Source: an uncultured Ruminococcus sp. (GTDB lineage: Bacteria; Bacillota; Clostridia; Oscillospirales; Ruminococcaceae). From it: a stretch of DNA of 8,069 nt. Under the pieces are notes generated by a model. The model was not told where the DNA came from. It made no database searches and saw only the letters and a program-made list of their open reading frames with translations. The stretch spans positions 1 to 8,069 of the forward strand of contig UQXS01000109.1 in NCBI GenBank assembly GCA_900545125.1, read 5' to 3'. Shown here piece after piece: positions 5,724 through 8,069 of this stretch. A program made the position numbers and the translations under genes. How positions within the stretch are numbered: the first letter of the stretch is position 1; each line of letters starts with the position of its first letter.

Positions 5724-6542
5724 ATGATGAAAACGACTAAATTTTTGAGCAGTATGATAATGGCGGCAGTTTTTGCCATGGGAACAATGACAGGCTGCGG
5801 CGAAAGTTCGCAGAAAACAGTATCCACAGACGGTTCAACCTCCATGGAAAAGGTGATCGGATATCTGAGCGAAGCATATATGGGGAAGAACTCGGATGTA
5901 AAGGTTACATATAATCCCACAGGTTCGGGAGCAGGCATTCAGGCAGTACAGGAGGGACGCTGCGACATTGGTCTTGCAAGTCGAAATCTAAAGGATGAGG
6001 AAAAGGCAAATTTGAATGAAACAGTCGTAGCTATTGACGGGATTGCCGTGATCGTCAATCCTGAAAATCCTGTTGCCGATTTAACAGTTGAGCAGATAGC
6101 ACAGGTCTATACAGGAGAAATTGACAACTGGTCGGAAGTCGGCGGAGACGATGCGCCTATTGTCTGTATCGGAAGAGAAGCGGCATCAGGTACTCGTGAC
6201 GGTTTTGAATCTATCACAGGAACGGCTGACAACTGCAAGTATGCGCAGGAACTGACATCTACAGGCGACGTTGTGCAGACTGTATCATCCAATCCCAATG
6301 CAATCGGATACGCTTCTCTGGCATCCGTCAGCGATAAGGTGCAGACGATCAGCGTTGAGGGTGTTATGCCGTCTGATGAAACGATTCTCAGCGGCGATTA
6401 CAAGATTCAGCGTAATTTTGTACTTGTTACAAAAAAAGATAAGGAGCTGACCGGTTCAGCGAAAGATTTCTTTGATTTCTGTATGAGCAGTGATGCTGAC
6501 GAATATATCACAAAGGCAGGTGCAGTTCCAGTTGCAAAGTAA
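5724..6542 (+). CDS. pstS: Phosphate ABC transporter substrate-binding lipoprotein PstS
   Basis: 272 residues, normal for short Firmicute PstS. It captures inorganic phosphate outside the membrane and delivers it to PstCA. The signal MMKTTKFLSSMIMAAVFAMG is followed by TMTGC with lipidated Cys25. Phosphate-site motifs are visible: DGSTSMEKV (36-44), NPTGSGAG (64-71), CDIGLASR (80-87) and REAASGTRDGF (151-161, with Arg151, Ser155 and Arg158 as likely contacts). AAAGGA lies 8 bases before the first of two adjacent ATG codons (5724 and 5727); either could be used, and 5724 has better spacing. It is the first gene of the pst operon, directly behind the Pho-box promoter. The signal peptide resembles that of the phosphatase upstream. 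No terminator follows, so transcription continues into pstC. Confidence 0.95.
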   Translation: MMKTTKFLSSMIMAAVFAMGTMTGCGESSQKTVSTDGSTSMEKVIGYLSEAYMGKNSDVKVTYNPTGSGAGIQAVQEGRCDIGLASRNLKDEEKANLNETVVAIDGIAVIVNPENPVADLTVEQIAQVYTGEIDNWSEVGGDDAPIVCIGREAASGTRDGFESITGTADNCKYAQELTSTGDVVQTVSSNPNAIGYASLASVSDKVQTISVEGVMPSDETILSGDYKIQRNFVLVTKKDKELTGSAKDFFDFCMSSDADEYITKAGAVPVAK

Positions 6543-6579
6543 AGTATTGAATATGACGCAGAAGAAAGAAGCTGCTAAC

Positions 6580-7455
6580 ATGGGAAAATTGAAAAAAATC
6601 TCAGGATTTCTCGAAAAAAGCATGAATTTGCTGTTTACCGTATGCGGATTTATTGCTGTGGCATTTGTGCTGGTTATAACAATATTTCTTGTCGTTTCGG
6701 GAACTCCCGCAATCGGAGAGATCGGTCTGACGGATTTTCTTTTTGGTACAAAATGGGCTTCTACAGCCGCTGAACCGTCCTATGGAATTCTGCCGTTTAT
6801 TCTGACATCTGTTTACGGCACGTTCGGAGCAATTCTAATAGGTGTTCCGCTGGGAATTTTATGTGCGGTATTTCTTGCTAAAATAGCAGGCAAAATAACT
6901 GCATCTGTTGTAAGCGGTGCAGTCAGCCTGATGTCGGGAATTCCCTCTGTTGTGTACGGTCTTGTGGGAATGATCATCATTGTTCCGACAGTGCGTGAAG
7001 TTTTCGGACTGCCGGACGGTGCCAATCTTTTTTCGGCAATTATAGTTCTTGCTGTTATGATATTGCCGTCGGTTATTTCCGTATCGGAAACAGCGATTCG
7101 TGCCGTACCGAAAGAGTACGAAGAAGCCTCTCTTGCATTGGGAGCAACCAAAACGGAAACGATTTTCAAGGTAACATTGCCAGCTGCAAAAAGTGGTATT
7201 CTTGCATCGGTGGTACTTGGAATCGGCAGGGCAATCGGTGAGGCAATGGCAGTCATGATGGTAGCAGGAAACGTTGCAAATATGCCCGGATTGTTTAAAA
7301 GCGTTCGCTTTCTAACAACAGCAGTTGCAAGCGAGATGTCCTATTCTTCAGGATTACAAAGACAGGCATTGTTTTCTGTAGCATTGGTGTTATTTGTATT
7401 TATTTTAGTTATAAATCTTGTGCTGAATCTGATTGTAAAAAAGAACAGGAAGTGA
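6580..7455 (+). CDS. pstC: Phosphate ABC transporter permease PstC
   Basis: 291 residues from the chosen ATG. It forms one half of the membrane channel for phosphate import. Hydrophobic segments lie at about 17-40, 70-100, 108-136, 152-170, 206-230 and 262-286, the expected six. MSGIPSVVYGLVGM (118-131) and the EAA coupling loop (about 182-202, EASLALGATKTETIFKVTLP), which contacts the ATPase PstB, identify the family, and the order pstS-pstC-pstA supports PstC over PstA. The start is uncertain: ATG codons in frame occur at 6490 (overlaps pstS by 53 bases), 6553 (10 bases after the pstS stop but with no ribosome site) and 6580 (behind a purine-rich AGAAGAAAGAAG). I prefer 6580 because it begins MGKLKKISGFLEK close to the first membrane segment. 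Confidence 0.92.
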   Translation: MGKLKKISGFLEKSMNLLFTVCGFIAVAFVLVITIFLVVSGTPAIGEIGLTDFLFGTKWASTAAEPSYGILPFILTSVYGTFGAILIGVPLGILCAVFLAKIAGKITASVVSGAVSLMSGIPSVVYGLVGMIIIVPTVREVFGLPDGANLFSAIIVLAVMILPSVISVSETAIRAVPKEYEEASLALGATKTETIFKVTLPAAKSGILASVVLGIGRAIGEAMAVMMVAGNVANMPGLFKSVRFLTTAVASEMSYSSGLQRQALFSVALVLFVFILVINLVLNLIVKKNRK

Positions 7456-7459
7456 TGAA

Positions 7460-8069
7460 ATGAATGAAGAAATTTCAAAGTCAAGAAAAATAAAATGCGT
7501 CATTTTGAACAGTCTGATATGGACGGCAACAGGTATTATATGTCTCGTATTATTGGGAATTATTCTATGTATTCTTCTGAAAGGTTTGTCCCATATTTCT
7601 TGGGAGCTGCTCACTTCCAAGCCAAGTCTGTTAAATGAAACAACAGGAATCCTTCCTAATATTCTGAATACGCTGTACATCATTCTGATAACGCTTGTTA
7701 TCGTTCTTCCGCTGGGCGTTGGAGCTGCGATTTATCTGAATGAATATGCAAAAAATAAAAAAGCGGTTCATTTGATAGAATTGGCGATAGAAACTCTTGC
7801 AGGTATTCCGTCGATTATTTACGGACTTGTGGGAATGCTGATATTCGTGCAGTTCTGCTCTCTCGGAACAAGTCTGATCGCAGGAGCATTGACGCTTGTG
7901 ATCATGACTTTGCCCACGATTATCAGGACAACGCAGGAAAGTTTAAAAACCGTTCCTGATAGTTACCGTGAGGGCGGACTGGCGTTGGGTGCAGGAAAAT
8001 GGTATATGATACGGACAACTGTTTTGCCGTCGGCAGTTGACGGTATTGTTACAGGTTGCATTTTATCTG
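7460..8069 (+). CDS. pstA: Phosphate ABC transporter permease PstA (partial, C-terminus beyond window)
   Basis: The frame is open from 7460 to the window end (203 full codons of a usual 280-300). It is the second permease subunit of the phosphate importer. Membrane segments are seen at about 18-41, 66-93, 110-132 and 136-154. Family signs are TTGILPNILNTLYIIL (61-76), ETLAGIPSIIYGLVGM (111-126) and the EAA loop (REGGLALGAGKWYMIRTTVL, about 170-189). AGGAAG (7447-7452) lies 7 bases before the ATG and overlaps the end of pstC, whose stop is 4 bases upstream, so the two permeases are tightly coupled. An alternative ATG at 7455 is in another frame. pstB and phoU are expected beyond the right edge. 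Confidence 0.94.
   Translation, partial: MNEEISKSRKIKCVILNSLIWTATGIICLVLLGIILCILLKGLSHISWELLTSKPSLLNETTGILPNILNTLYIILITLVIVLPLGVGAAIYLNEYAKNKKAVHLIELAIETLAGIPSIIYGLVGMLIFVQFCSLGTSLIAGALTLVIMTLPTIIRTTQESLKTVPDSYREGGLALGAGKWYMIRTTVLPSAVDGIVTGCILS

Noticed and set aside
6490..6579. Longer pstC starting inside pstS
   Set aside because: The first 21 extra codons are mostly a frame-shifted reading of the pstS 3' end, with no ribosome binding site.
6813..7256. 147-codon antisense frame opposite pstC
   Set aside because: pstC is clearly coding with family motifs; the antisense frame has no motif or ribosome site and reflects codon bias.
1..8069. CRISPR array, tRNA, rRNA or insertion sequence
   Set aside because: No regularly spaced repeats, cloverleaf or rRNA sequence, and no DDE transposase or matching terminal repeats were seen.

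Overview
The window looks like low-GC Firmicutes chromosome, most likely a Ruminococcus-type member of the Clostridia (Oscillospiraceae). The evidence is AT-rich codon use, purine-rich AAGGAG/GAAAGGA ribosome binding sites, lipoprotein signals ending in MTGC, and protein sequences of clostridial style. The genus is inferred from sequence style only. There are two parts, divided by a gene-free stretch of about 640 bases (2166-2803).

Left part, minus strand (1-2165): an accessory two-gene unit. A serine recombinase of the integrase/resolvase superfamily is read first from a near-consensus promoter (2241-2269). Its stop codon sits 6 bases before the start of a SWIM zinc-finger protein, whose Shine-Dalgarno sequence lies in the last recombinase codons. 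The SWIM gene is open from 1184 to the window edge, so its C-terminus is not seen. The recombinase ends just after its DNA-binding Recombinase domain and lacks the C-terminal zinc ribbon and coiled coil usual in large serine recombinases.

Middle (2166-2803): non-coding and unusually rich in structure. One sequence of about 15-21 bases occurs four times in alternating orientation (2323-2343, 2410-2430, 2424-2442, 2575-2586), so the arms can pair in mutually exclusive ways. Two nested long-range inverted repeats enclose a strong 9-bp hairpin (2471-2492). This may be recombinase-binding or attachment DNA, a transfer origin relic, or a structured RNA; the sequence alone does not decide.

Right part, plus strand (2704-8069): a phosphate-starvation (Pho) locus. 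A Pho-box promoter drives a lipoprotein alkaline phosphatase (phoA) that ends at a strong intrinsic terminator. A YibE/F-family membrane protein follows. Then a second Pho-box promoter, 70/78 identical to the first, drives pstS-pstC-pstA, the binding protein and two permeases of the high-affinity phosphate ABC transporter. pstA runs off the right edge; pstB and phoU are expected beyond it. The phosphatase would release phosphate from organic esters outside the cell, PstS would capture it and PstCA(B) would import it. The shared promoter explains co-induction. The YibE/F gene between them has no known function and is the main functional puzzle here.
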